Assembly (NCBI GenBank): GCA_949127925.1
Contig: CASBQX010000253.1
Coordinates: forward strand, 1-6,068
Direction of reading: 5' to 3'
Origin: Synechococcales cyanobacterium PMM_0002
GTDB taxonomy: Bacteria; Cyanobacteriota; Cyanobacteriia; Elainellales; Elainellaceae
DNA length: 6,068 nt
Made by a program: the position numbers and the translations under genes. The notes under the pieces are model-generated. The model saw nothing but the letters and a program-made list of their open reading frames with translations, was not told the origin of the DNA and ran no database searches. Within the stretch, counting starts at the first letter, position 1; each line of letters starts with the position of its first letter. Positions 6,032 to 6,068 of the stretch are shown piece by piece.

Positions 6032-6059
6032 GAGCTGAGGACAACAGCTCACAATTGTA
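6032..6059 (-). promoter_or_regulatory. Possible rimI promoter and dyad
   Basis: On the minus strand TACAAT (6059-6054, five of six to TATAAT) could be a -10 box whose -35 lies beyond the window. Right after it GAGCTG (6050-6045) and CAGCTC (6037-6032) form a perfect six-base inverted repeat. Transcription from here would begin near 6047, about 60 bases before the preferred GTG. That is incompatible with initiation at the GTG at 6062. Confidence 0.3.
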
Positions 6060-6068
6060 CACTGGTAA

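Noticed and set aside
6045..6058. AATTGTGAGC on the minus strand upstream of rimI, identical to half of the E. coli lac operator
   Set aside because: The second half-site is missing and cyanobacteria have no lac system here; the match is coincidental.
1056..6062. Reading rimI, clpC and the transaminase as one operon or a new functional system
   Set aside because: A strong intrinsic terminator and a separate promoter split the transaminase from clpC, and the functions do not form a shared pathway. rimI beside clpC is a familiar cyanobacterial arrangement.

Overview
The window comes from a cyanobacterium. The eight-base palindrome GCGATCGC (HIP1), which is strongly over-represented in many cyanobacterial genomes, occurs six times in 6 kb, against roughly one per 65 kb expected by chance. 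The protein set also fits: a VKOR–thioredoxin fusion of the cyanobacterial/plastid type, a ClpC Hsp100 ATPase of chloroplast/cyanobacterial type, and rimI directly upstream of clpC, an order common in cyanobacteria as far as I recall. I cannot name the genus. The coding style and extragenic palindromes suggest a Leptolyngbya-like filamentous form, but that is a guess.

Layout. On the plus strand, 40-984 encodes a membrane disulfide-forming enzyme: a five-helix VKOR domain fused to a C-terminal thioredoxin-like domain. It converges on a minus-strand block that reads, in transcription order, rimI (5364 to about 5984), clpC (2674-5148) and a class-III PLP-dependent omega-amino-acid transaminase (1056-2399). 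The rimI-clpC gap (215 bp) is rich in dyads and probably carries the clpC promoter and leader. The clpC-transaminase gap (274 bp) holds a very strong intrinsic terminator for clpC (28-bp perfect palindrome plus T5), followed by a sigma70-like promoter for the transaminase, so those two genes appear to be separate transcription units. A 71-bp gap separates the convergent stop codons. No stretch longer than 300 bp lacks a gene.

Roles. The VKOR fusion would introduce disulfides into lumenal/periplasmic proteins and pass electrons to quinone. ClpC unfolds substrates for the ClpP/ClpR protease. RimI acetylates the N-terminus of ribosomal protein S18. The transaminase moves amino groups from omega-amino acids such as beta-alanine to pyruvate. 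They do not form one obvious pathway; apart from the rimI-clpC pair this looks like ordinary chromosomal core sequence. I see no tRNA, rRNA, CRISPR array, transposase or phage gene, and no convincing undescribed system. The points worth a second look are small: hairpins and repeats at gene ends, one of which encodes the C-terminus of the transaminase; a low-complexity insertion inside rimI; and a transaminase that looks strikingly alphaproteobacterial.
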